From Flavobacteriaceae bacterium (GTDB taxonomy: Bacteria; Bacteroidota; Bacteroidia; Flavobacteriales; Flavobacteriaceae), in NCBI GenBank assembly GCA_947457255.1, contig CANGUZ010000021.1, positions 1 to 36,659 on the forward strand: 36,659 nt of DNA, given 5' to 3'. The notes beneath the pieces were generated by a model that made no database searches, had not been told where the DNA came from, and worked only from the letters and a program-made list of their open reading frames with translations. The position numbers were made by a program, and so were the translations under genes. Every line of letters starts with the position of its first letter. Within the stretch, counting starts at the first letter, position 1. Positions 8,765 through 15,585 of the stretch are shown piece after piece.

Positions 8765-9865
8765 TCACAACGTTTTCTTTTGTTTTTCTAAAAATCCATT
8801 GGCTTGCAATTCTAACAATTCTGAAGCTCTAGAACGTTGCAAATCATATAGTTTTTTATCCTTAGCAATATCGTCATAAACCTTGTCGTGCATAGCAGCG
8901 CTGGTTTGAATTAATAAATTTCGTTGGTAATTATTTTGAGTTAAAGTTGTTTTTAAAGCAGTTTCTAAATCTTCTAATTTATAATCGTATTCGCCTTTGG
9001 GAGAAAGTAATTTAGCAATTATTGGCGAAGTTTCTATGGCTAAAAATAATAGCATTATAAAAAAGGAAGGCAGCCAAGGCAATTTGTTCAAGGCATTTAT
9101 TCTAGCCATTAATCCGTCGAAACCATCAATAATTGGCTGAGTTTCGATTACTTTCTTGTCCAAATCAGTTTGTAATGTTTTGGCATTTTTTTCATTAACT
9201 ACAATTTTAGCTAAATTTCTTTTTTTTATTGTATCTAATTCAGCAAATGCAAGGTTGTGTTTGGCGATTTTTTCTTTAAAAACGGGTCCTTTACCTAATT
9301 TCATTGTGCCTTTGGTACCTTCTGCTTCTGCTATATAAGTTTCGTATAAAGAATTGACTTCTTTTTCTTTGTTTGTAATTTCAGCTTTCAATTTATCTGT
9401 TTCGGCTTTGATGTTGTCTAAATCCGATTTAAAATAAGAAGCAATTTCTTTTTTATTTTTAAGAGTCATTGCATTTTTTTCTTTCAATAAAACAGTATTA
9501 ATTTCTTTTTCAAAGATTTTAATTTCCAATGGTTTTGAAATTACAATTGCAATTATGATTGCCAAAATAATCCTTGGAGTTGCTTGAAAAAATTCGCTGC
9601 TAAAACGGTCTCTTTTTCGAATAGTAGAAACAATGAATCGGTCTAAATTAAAAATTAATAATCCCCAAACTATTCCAAATCCCATTGCCATAAATGGATT
9701 GTCAAAAACGGTAAATAGCGCATAACTACTAGCAATAAAAGCCATAACTGCAGTAAAAAAAACAGTTGTGCCTATACCAACATACTTGGTTTTTTCGCCC
9801 TCTGAGCAGCCTTCGATTAGATTTTTGTCAGCTCCGGAGCATAGAATAAAAAAGGATTGTAACAT
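8765..9865 (-). CDS. DUF4407 membrane protein
   Basis: A 366-residue protein. The N-terminus FILCSGADKNLIEGCSEGEKTKYVGIG is the hallmark of DUF4407. Membrane segments follow near residues 30-50, 58-76 and 92-112, then a long charged coiled-coil region (about 120-240), then another membrane segment near 268-285 (LPSFFIMLLFLAIETSPII) and a helical tail. The topology suggests an inner-membrane protein with a long coiled-coil in one compartment. The biochemical role is unknown. Its start codon lies inside the first copy of a 12-bp repeat flanking a hairpin (see 9865-9912), which could affect translation. Confidence 0.8.
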   Translation of the reverse strand: MLQSFFILCSGADKNLIEGCSEGEKTKYVGIGTTVFFTAVMAFIASSYALFTVFDNPFMAMGFGIVWGLLIFNLDRFIVSTIRKRDRFSSEFFQATPRIILAIIIAIVISKPLEIKIFEKEINTVLLKEKNAMTLKNKKEIASYFKSDLDNIKAETDKLKAEITNKEKEVNSLYETYIAEAEGTKGTMKLGKGPVFKEKIAKHNLAFAELDTIKKRNLAKIVVNEKNAKTLQTDLDKKVIETQPIIDGFDGLMARINALNKLPWLPSFFIMLLFLAIETSPIIAKLLSPKGEYDYKLEDLETALKTTLTQNNYQRNLLIQTSAAMHDKVYDDIAKDKKLYDLQRSRASELLELQANGFLEKQKKTL

Positions 9866-9912
9866 GATGATTGATTTTAATCCACCAAAGGTGGAAAGAT
9901 TGATGATTGATT
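9865..9912. repeat. 12-bp direct repeat flanking a small palindrome at the DUF4407 start
   Basis: TGATGATTGATT occurs at 9865-9876 and again at 9901-9912. Between them is TCCACCAAAGGTGGA (9881-9895), a 6-bp stem with a 3-base loop. In the DUF4407 mRNA this hairpin sits about 15 bases before the start codon. Confidence 0.75.
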
Positions 9913-10058
9913 GTTTAGTACAATTTTAACGCCAAATGTTACCAAATGTTTTAAATTGTTGATTTGTTTTAAGTTGACCTAATAAAAATTTGTGTTGCTA
10001 TCATTTATTTTAAAAGAAAAATAGCCTTATTTTGCATCACTTTTCAGAATATTTCTTC

Positions 10059-11297
10059 ATGCAACAAGAAGTTTTAATTATAGGTTTTGTATGGCCCGAG
10101 CCTAATTCTTCAGGTGCGGGAACCCGAATGATACAACTAATAGAGTTGTTTCAGGAACAAAATTGGAACATTACTTTTGCAAGCGCAGCAGCCGATAGTG
10201 AATTTATGTTTGATGTGACTAGCATTGGAGTAAAAAAAGTTCCTATTGCTATCAATGACTCTAGTTTTGATACTTTTATACAAGAATTAAATCCTAGCAT
10301 TGTTTTGTTTGATCGTTTTATAGTCGAAGAACAATTTGGCTGGCGTGTTGCCGAAAACTGCCCAACTGCAATACGAATATTAGATACCATAGACCTACAT
10401 ACTTTAAGACTAGCACGTCAGAAAGCGAGTAAAGAGAAAAAAGAATTTCAACCTTCAGATTTGTATTCAGAAACTGCTAAAAGAGAAATAGCAAGTATTT
10501 TGCGATGTGATGTTTCATTATTGATTTCGGAAATTGAAATTACAATCCTTCAAAATCATTTTAAAATAGACACTAAAATCCTCTATTATCTTCCTTTTTT
10601 AGTGGATAGTATTGATGAGAAAGCTATTGAAAATTTACCCAAATTTCATGAACGAAAGGATTTTATATTTATTGGTAATTTTCTTCATGAACCTAATTGG
10701 AATGCGGTTCAATATTTAAAAGAAACCCTTTGGCCGTTAATCCAAAAAAAATTACCTGAGGCTTCAATGCTAATTTACGGAGCCTATCCTTCGCAAAAAG
10801 TATGGCAATTGCATAAACCTGAAGACCGTTTTTTAATTTTAGGAAGAGCCCATAATGCAGCAACAGAAGTAAAAAAAGCAAGAGTGGTATTAGCGCCTGT
10901 ACGTTTTGGGGCGGGTGCAAAAGGGAAGCTTATTGAAGCCATGCAATGCGGAACCCCAAGTGTAACAACCACTGTAGGAGCTGAATCGATGCATGGTACT
11001 TTACCTTGGAACGGAATTATTACCGATGACGCTGAAGATATTGCTAATGCAGCGATACAATTGTATCAAAATGAGGGACTTTGGAAAAAAGCCCAGCAAA
11101 ACGGAATTCAAATTGTAAACCAACGGTATGGTAAAACTCTTTTTGCTGATAATTTTATCAATCACATTTTATTGATTCAAGAAAACATAGAACAACATCG
11201 AATGGATAACTTTATGGGAGCAATTCTTTTACATCATACTTTATCGAGTACCAAATATATGTCTCGATGGATTGAGGAGAAGAATAAAACAAAGTAA
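10059..11297 (+). CDS. Glycosyltransferase, GT-B fold (GT4-like)
   Basis: A 412-residue protein from the ATG at 10059. A longer frame exists only with a TTG at 10032, which sits inside a TATTTTG promoter-like box, so the ATG is preferred. The N-terminal Rossmann half has EVLIIGFVWPEPNSSGAGTRM, which resembles the donor/acceptor loop of GT4 enzymes; the C-terminal half has FIFIGNFLHEPNWNAVQYLKE and APVRFGAGAKGKLIEAMQCG, the nucleotide-sugar binding region with its conserved Glu, then GTPSVTTTVGAESM. The sugar and acceptor are not predictable. It stands alone between oppositely oriented genes rather than in a capsule or LPS cluster. Confidence 0.82.
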   Translation: MQQEVLIIGFVWPEPNSSGAGTRMIQLIELFQEQNWNITFASAAADSEFMFDVTSIGVKKVPIAINDSSFDTFIQELNPSIVLFDRFIVEEQFGWRVAENCPTAIRILDTIDLHTLRLARQKASKEKKEFQPSDLYSETAKREIASILRCDVSLLISEIEITILQNHFKIDTKILYYLPFLVDSIDEKAIENLPKFHERKDFIFIGNFLHEPNWNAVQYLKETLWPLIQKKLPEASMLIYGAYPSQKVWQLHKPEDRFLILGRAHNAATEVKKARVVLAPVRFGAGAKGKLIEAMQCGTPSVTTTVGAESMHGTLPWNGIITDDAEDIANAAIQLYQNEGLWKKAQQNGIQIVNQRYGKTLFADNFINHILLIQENIEQHRMDNFMGAILLHHTLSSTKYMSRWIEEKNKTK

Positions 11298-11301
11298 CCC
11301 A

Positions 11302-11715
11302 TTAAAGAGGTTCGTTTACCCATTCTCCTTTTACAAATTTTTTTATTTCGATTAGTTTTCCGGACTCATCATAGAACTGCCAATCACCAAAATAAAACCA
11401 ATGAATCTCTTTGTTTACAGTAATCATCTGGGTTTTTCCTTTAGATTTTAGTCTTCCATTATCAAAAAAATTGGTAGTATAACAAACTTCATTTTTATAC
11501 TTTTCTTTTTTAATTCGTTTGTTATTTGCAAAATAGCGCCAAGTTTTTTGCTCAATTCCGTTTTTATATTTTCCTTTTGACTTATATACAATATTATTTA
11601 TAGTATCACTAAAAATCCATTTGCCATTTCTTTCCTTGTTAACCATTTGATTTGTTTTACAGCCACAATTAATTGAAACAATAAATAATAGTCCAATCTT
11701 AAATAGTCTTACCAT
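11302..11715 (-). CDS. Small lipoprotein with MORN-like repeats
   Basis: A 137-residue protein with a lipoprotein signal (hydrophobic MVRLFKIGLLFIVSINCGC, likely modified Cys17 or Cys19). The mature part is short beta-rich segments of the type NGKW..., YKNGIEQKTWRYFAN, FFDNGRLKSKGK and FGDWQFYDESGKLIE. These are degenerate MORN/YwqK-type repeats. Such proteins are numerous in flavobacteria and mostly without known role. It converges on the glycosyltransferase gene with a 4-base gap. Confidence 0.65.
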   Translation of the reverse strand: MVRLFKIGLLFIVSINCGCKTNQMVNKERNGKWIFSDTINNIVYKSKGKYKNGIEQKTWRYFANNKRIKKEKYKNEVCYTTNFFDNGRLKSKGKTQMITVNKEIHWFYFGDWQFYDESGKLIEIKKFVKGEWVNEPL

Positions 11716-11772
11716 GAATCGAAGATTTAAAATGATATTCTCAATAAATTAGTCGTGCTTTTCAGATAAAAA

Positions 11773-13161
11773 TTACTTACTTAACTCTACAAAATATTTA
11801 TAAAATAAAGGAATCGTTTCAATTCCTTTCAGATAATTAAAAATTCCGAAATGCTCATTAGGTGAATGAATCGCATCAGAATCTAAACCAAATCCCATTA
11901 ATATTGTTTTTGATTTAAGTTCTTTTTCAAACAAGGCAACAATAGGAATGCTGCCACCTGATCGAACTGGAATTGCAGGCACTCCAAAGGTTTCTGTATA
12001 AGCTTTATTAGCAGCTTTATAACCAATACTATCAATTGGCGTTACATATCCTTGCCCACCATGATGCGGTTTTACTTTTACGGTAACGCCAGCAGGAGCA
12101 ATACTAATGAAATGTTTGATAAACAATTCGGTAATGGTTTCCCAATCCTGATTAGGAACTAATCGCATCGAAATTTTAGCATAGGCTTTGCTCGCAATTA
12201 CGGTTTTAGCACCTTCGCCAGTATAACCGCCCCAAATTCCGTTTACATCTAATGTAGGGCGAATGGAGTTTCTTTCGTTGGTAACATAGCCACTTTCGCC
12301 ATAAACAGCTTCAATGTCTAATGCTTTTTTGTAATTATCTAAACTGAAAGGAGCTTTTGCCATTTCAGCTCTCTCTTCTAAAGATAACTCTTCAACGTTA
12401 TCATAAAAACCAGGAATAGTAATATGATTGTTTTCATCATGAAGTGAAGCTATCATTTTAGCCAATACATTTATTGGGTTAGCCACAGCTCCACCATATA
12501 ATCCGGAATGTAAATCTCTATTTGGCCCTGTAACTTCTACTTCCACATAACTCAATCCGCGTAAACCGGTTGTAATAGATGGTTGTTGATTGGATATCAT
12601 TCCTGTATCAGAAATTAAAATTACATCGCAGCTTAGTTTACTTTGATTGCGTTCTACAAACCAACTTAAACTTTTAGAGCCTATTTCTTCCTCCCCCTCA
12701 ATCATAAATTTGACATTGCAAGGCAAAGAATTAGAATGTATCATATATTCTAAAGCCTTTATATGCATGTACATTTGTCCTTTATCATCACAAGAACCGC
12801 GCGCAAAAATGGCACCTTCAGGGTGAATTTCAGTGGTTTTAATAACAGGTTCAAAAGGAGGCGAAGTCCAAAGTTCTAATGGGTCTGGAGGTTGTACATC
12901 ATAATGCCCGTATACCAAAACAGTAGGCAAATTTTTGTCAATAATATGTTCACCAAAAACTATTGGGTAACCCGGCGTATCGCAAATTTCTACAAAATTA
13001 CAACCCGCGTTTTCTAAACTTACTTTTACAGCATCGGCAGTAAGTATAACATCATGCGAATAGGCAGTATCGGCACTAACAGAAGGTATTTTTAATAATT
13101 CTATTAATTCATTAATGAATCGGTCTTTATGCTCTTGTACGTATGTTTTTATAGGACTCAT
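11773..13161 (-). CDS. M20 family dipeptidase
   Basis: A 462-residue zinc peptidase. Catalytic elements are all present: VLVYGHYDVQPPD (zinc His and Asp), ARGSCDDKGQM (bridging Asp), FMIEGEEEIGS (general base Glu and zinc Glu), ISDTGM (zinc Asp) and IHSPNEHF (late zinc His). A lid/dimerisation domain lies between, with the conserved DLHSGLYGG. It would cut dipeptides in the cytoplasm; no signal peptide is visible. The length and GHYDVQPP block fit the PepV/CNDP-like branch. A CAAAAGTA (13183-13190) on the opposite strand gives a TACTTTTG -7 box 22 bases before the start. Confidence 0.9.
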   Translation of the reverse strand: MSPIKTYVQEHKDRFINELIELLKIPSVSADTAYSHDVILTADAVKVSLENAGCNFVEICDTPGYPIVFGEHIIDKNLPTVLVYGHYDVQPPDPLELWTSPPFEPVIKTTEIHPEGAIFARGSCDDKGQMYMHIKALEYMIHSNSLPCNVKFMIEGEEEIGSKSLSWFVERNQSKLSCDVILISDTGMISNQQPSITTGLRGLSYVEVEVTGPNRDLHSGLYGGAVANPINVLAKMIASLHDENNHITIPGFYDNVEELSLEERAEMAKAPFSLDNYKKALDIEAVYGESGYVTNERNSIRPTLDVNGIWGGYTGEGAKTVIASKAYAKISMRLVPNQDWETITELFIKHFISIAPAGVTVKVKPHHGGQGYVTPIDSIGYKAANKAYTETFGVPAIPVRSGGSIPIVALFEKELKSKTILMGFGLDSDAIHSPNEHFGIFNYLKGIETIPLFYKYFVELSK

Positions 13162-13182
13162 AAGTTGCTTTATTTATACTAT

Positions 13183-13190
13183 CAAAAGTA
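13183..13190 (-). promoter_or_regulatory. Candidate -7 box for the dipeptidase gene
   Basis: Read on the minus strand it is TACTTTTG, matching TAnnTTTG, at a sensible distance from the ATG at 13161. No -33 TTG was found. Confidence 0.4.
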
Positions 13191-13226
13191 CAAAAAAGAG
13201 AATAATTATTTTTCGAAAAAATTCCT

Positions 13227-13255
13227 TTGAAAGTTAGAAGATATGATTATATTTG
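13227..13255 (+). promoter_or_regulatory. Promoter of tRNA-Leu
   Basis: TTG at 13227-13229 and TATATTTG at 13248-13255 are separated by 18 bases, the spacing expected for a Bacteroidota housekeeping promoter (TTG, 17-23 bases, TAnnTTTG). The mature tRNA starts 13 bases later. This is the best complete promoter in the window. Confidence 0.8.
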
Positions 13256-13267
13256 CACTCATATTTC

Positions 13268-13349
13268 GCGGATATGGTGAAATTGGTAGACATGCCAGAC
13301 TTAGGATCTGGTGCCGCAAGGCGTGTAGGTTCGAGTCCTATTATCCGCA
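13268..13349 (+). tRNA. tRNA-Leu (anticodon UAG)
   Basis: Acceptor arms GCGGATA and TATCCGC pair fully; D loop with AATTGGTAGAC; anticodon stem CCAGA/TCTGG with loop CTTAGGA (anticodon TAG); a class II variable arm (TGCCGCAAGGCGT); T loop TTCGAGT. It reads CUN leucine codons. CCA is not fully encoded (CAA follows the discriminator A). Confidence 0.95.
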
Positions 13350-13351
13350 CA

Positions 13352-13396
13352 AAAAAATCTCTAAATCGTTTTACAGTAACGGTTTAGAGATTTTTT
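13352..13396. terminator. Terminator after tRNA-Leu
   Basis: A 19-base arm with TCTCTAAA at its centre (13352-13370) pairs with the mirrored arm at 13378-13396 (with one mismatch pair) around the loop TTACAGT, with A and T runs at the outer ends. Confidence 0.85.
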
Positions 13397-13409
13397 ATTT
13401 TGTCCATAT

Positions 13410-13657
13410 TTATCTCCCAATACCATCATGTAAACGAATGTTATCTTTTTCACTAGAAGGGTTTTTGGTATCTGTATCTAGCCATATTTCGGAAACGATT
13501 CCCACAAATCAAGACCAATCAGTTATGATGTTCCCCTATGTCCATTTGGATAAAAGTTCCTGAAGTGAGTTTTTAAATCTCTCTCTTTATCTGTATGACT
13601 GATTTTCCCCCAATCAATACCAGAAAGTTTCCCATTTTTCGGATATAAAAAAAATGA
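13410..13657 (-). pseudogene. Frameshifted remnant of an unknown gene
   Basis: Two coding-like segments lie end to end on the minus strand in different frames. The first (about 13657 down to the stop at 13523) contains KNGKLSGIDWGKISHTDK and ERDLKTHFRNFYPNGHRGTS; the second (about 13506 down to the stop at 13410) contains EIWLDTDTKNPSSEKDN and IRLHDGIGR. Both have codon use and composition like real proteins, and a stop plus a frameshift separates them. No start codon fits. I read it as the C-terminal remains of a dead gene; the family is not recognised. Confidence 0.45.
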
Positions 13658-13717
13658 AGTCTAATTTAGGACGAGATTGACCTAAAAGGTTCAATGATTC
13701 GCCATTAGACTTCATTT
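13652..13717. repeat. 14-bp perfect inverted repeat enclosing 38 bases
   Basis: AAATGAAGTCTAAT (13652-13665) is exactly mirrored by ATTAGACTTCATTT (13704-13717). Inside is a smaller stem TTAGG/CCTAA (13666-13670 with 13681-13685). There is no U run for a normal terminator. It could be a MITE-like or structured-RNA relic at the end of the dead gene. Confidence 0.7.
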
Positions 13718-13838
13718 ATTAATGATAAAAATAACTAAACAACCATTTCAAAGGGACTACAACCCAGTGCTGTATCGTTTAATTACTTTGCAAAGATAAA
13801 AATCTTTTTTTTTTGGTGTTTAAAAATTCTGCCTTAAT

Positions 13839-14057
13839 TTAAATCTCAATTGTATCTATCTCCTTCATAATCCTATCTGTTTCGCTCAAAGCCACAATAA
13901 TTTTTTGATAGTGCAAAATATCTTCATAACTCAATTCTCTTTCTTTACGGTCTTTTAGCCATTTTTGAGCGGGTTGATAGCCACCAATATAAAAGTTCCA
14001 TTCTACTTGCGGAACGTTGGCAAAGTATTGTGTTTCGTTAATGTAAACACGTCCTAC
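13839..14057 (-). pseudogene. C-terminal fragment of a type IIG-like restriction-modification protein
   Basis: The last 72 codons, from VGRVYINETQYF through EWNFYIGGYQPAQKWLKDRK to ALSETDRIMKEID, match the conserved C-terminal end of large (~1000 residue) single-chain restriction-methyltransferase proteins. Here it is detached from the rest: upstream in the same frame comes the inverted repeat and the DUF559 nuclease, not the methyltransferase core. The host codon at 14057 begins exactly where the repeat ends, so the piece is read as an in-frame tail of the DUF559 frame. It cannot work alone. Confidence 0.7.
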
Positions 14058-14098
14058 ATTCCCCTCCTTTGGAGGGGTGCCCGCAGGGTGGGGTGGTT
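14058..14098 (+). repeat. Left inverted terminal repeat of the DUF559 element
   Basis: It starts ATTCCCCTCCTTTGGAGGGG, a 7-bp stem palindrome, and continues with a second stem around GCCCGCAGGG. Compared with the right copy it differs only at 14089 (T instead of C), which weakens the second stem. Its G+C content is far above that of the surrounding DNA. Confidence 0.9.
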
Positions 14099-14567
14099 TT
14101 TCTACTTTATCACTATAATTTTTAATTATAAATTCCTCCACGTTATTTAATGCTTTTGTCATGTTATTTAATACATCAGAAACTAAAATTCTGCATACAC
14201 GCAAACCTAATGATTCTAAATAGGCTTGACGTTGTGCATCATAAACTTCTTTATCATCATGACTACTGCCGTCAATTTCAATTATTAGCCCTAATTTTTT
14301 AACATAGAAATCTACAATATAATTTCCTATAACTCGCTGGCGGTCAAAATCTAATTTATGAAAATGACCCTTATGTACTCGTGTCCAAAAAAGCACTTCT
14401 GACAAGTTATTAGCATAACGAAGTTCTTTAGCTCTTGGTTTTAATTCTGGATTATAAGGTAGATCTGTTATTGTGTTAAAATAAATAGGTTGTTTTTTTA
14501 TAAATAGGTCGGGTTGTTTTTGTGTTGAAGAAGATAGAACCACCCCGCCCTGCGGGCACCCCTCCAA
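14058..14567 (-). CDS. DUF559 (Vsr-like PD-(D/E)XK) endonuclease frame, read into the host gene tail
   Basis: Numbered from a TTG at 14567 inside the right repeat, the frame has a short repeat-encoded leader, then the DUF559 domain at about 38-150: LPYNPELKPRAKELR, LSEVLFW, FDRQRVIGNYIVDFYV (Asp86), LGLIIEIDGSSHDD (Glu97, Asp99) and QAYLESLGLRV. These are the PD-(D/E)XK catalytic positions of Vsr-like nucleases. The catalytic residues are intact. No ATG precedes the domain; the natural start may have been the codon at 14499-14501, now ATA. The frame has no stop of its own: it crosses the left repeat (residues 156-170) and continues in frame to 13839 through the host fragment. So it may be untranslated or a fusion; activity is uncertain. 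Confidence 0.65.
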
Positions 14568-14940
14568 AGGAGGGGAATTTTAAGGATGCAATGGCTATTT
14601 TGGTTATAAACTCGCCGTCTTTATAAAAATGGAAATCTAAATAATCGGTAAAAATCAAATTGGTTAAACCTGATTTATAGCGGTCAAATTGTTCTTTGAG
14701 TTTTTTGTCTTTTAAATCGACACCAATGTCTTTTGCCTCAATATAGCCAATGGGAACTTCTTTGCGAGTTAACACATAATCAGGTGCGCCACAATCTACT
14801 CTTGCGGGTTCATTTGTAACCAAAACATCGGGCAAAATTGCCATAATCAAGTTTTGCAAATCGCCACGATAGGAATGTTCTCTTGCGTTACCTGTTATGT
14901 AAAGGGTATTTATTTTAGTAAGATACTGTTGAATGGTCAT
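14476..14940 (-). pseudogene. N-terminal nuclease fragment of a type IIG-like restriction-modification protein
   Basis: The first ~120 residues are host sequence: EHSYRGDLQNLIMAILPDV, then the PD-(D/E)XK nuclease core GAPDYVLTRKEVPIGYIEAK (Asp54, Glu68, Lys70), then EQFDRYKSGLTNLIFTDYLD. This is the usual start of ~1000-residue restriction-methyltransferase fusions. At residue 121 the frame enters the right inverted repeat of the DUF559 element and ends 33 residues later at 14476. All methyltransferase motifs and the target recognition domain are missing. The nuclease fold might survive in part, but without the methylase the gene is most likely dead. Confidence 0.75.
14538..14578 (-). repeat. 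Right inverted terminal repeat of the DUF559 element
   Basis: Reverse complement of the left repeat at 40 of 41 positions. Contains CCCGCCCTGCGGG and CCCCTCCAAAGGAGGGG, two adjacent hairpins. It is read in two frames: as PSFGGVPAGRGGS at the tail of the upstream fragment and as the leader of the DUF559 frame. Confidence 0.9.
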
Positions 14941-15169
14941 CTAAATCTATTGTTTCTGTAAATATAGAAAAATAGACTATTTAAAAATGGTTGTTTTGTG
15001 AAATTTTGTTTTTTATTCCGTAAGGGAATTAGTTAAAAGTAACCATGTAAAATAGGAAAATAATTTTTGTTGATTTGTTGAATGGTATAACGATTCAGAG
15101 TTAAGGTTTTAGTTCAATTGTATACAAATCAACAATCTATGGATAAAATCTTGTTTTTTAAATGTAAAA
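14941..15169. other. Intergenic stretch with one 12-bp inverted repeat
   Basis: No credible gene. TTGTTGATTTGT (15067-15078) is mirrored by ACAAATCAACAA (15124-15135) with 45 bases between; no other structure is clear. Confidence 0.5.

Positions 15170-15585
<416 letters not shown>

Larger units (their letters stand above)
14058..14578. mobile_element. 521-bp DUF559 element with 41-bp inverted terminal repeats
   Basis: Two 41-base, GC-rich repeats in opposite orientation (14058-14098 and 14538-14578, one mismatch) bound a segment whose only content is a DUF559 nuclease frame. Flanking DNA on both sides is parts of one restriction-modification gene in the same orientation, so the element marks a junction in a broken gene. 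No obvious target duplication: the outer neighbours are CGTCCTAC on the left and TTTAAGGA on the right. It does not look like any transposase-carrying IS; there is no transposase. Confidence 0.7.

Noticed and set aside
10032..10058. Extended TTG start of the glycosyltransferase
   Set aside because: The extra nine residues add no family sequence and overlap a promoter-like TATTTTG; the ATG at 10059 is better.
13243..13563. A 106-codon plus-strand frame
   Set aside because: It runs straight through tRNA-Leu and its terminator; the translation of the first third is tRNA sequence.
15067..15135. 12-bp inverted repeat as an insertion sequence end
   Set aside because: No transposase, no target duplication and nothing recognisable between the arms; chance in AT-rich DNA is possible.
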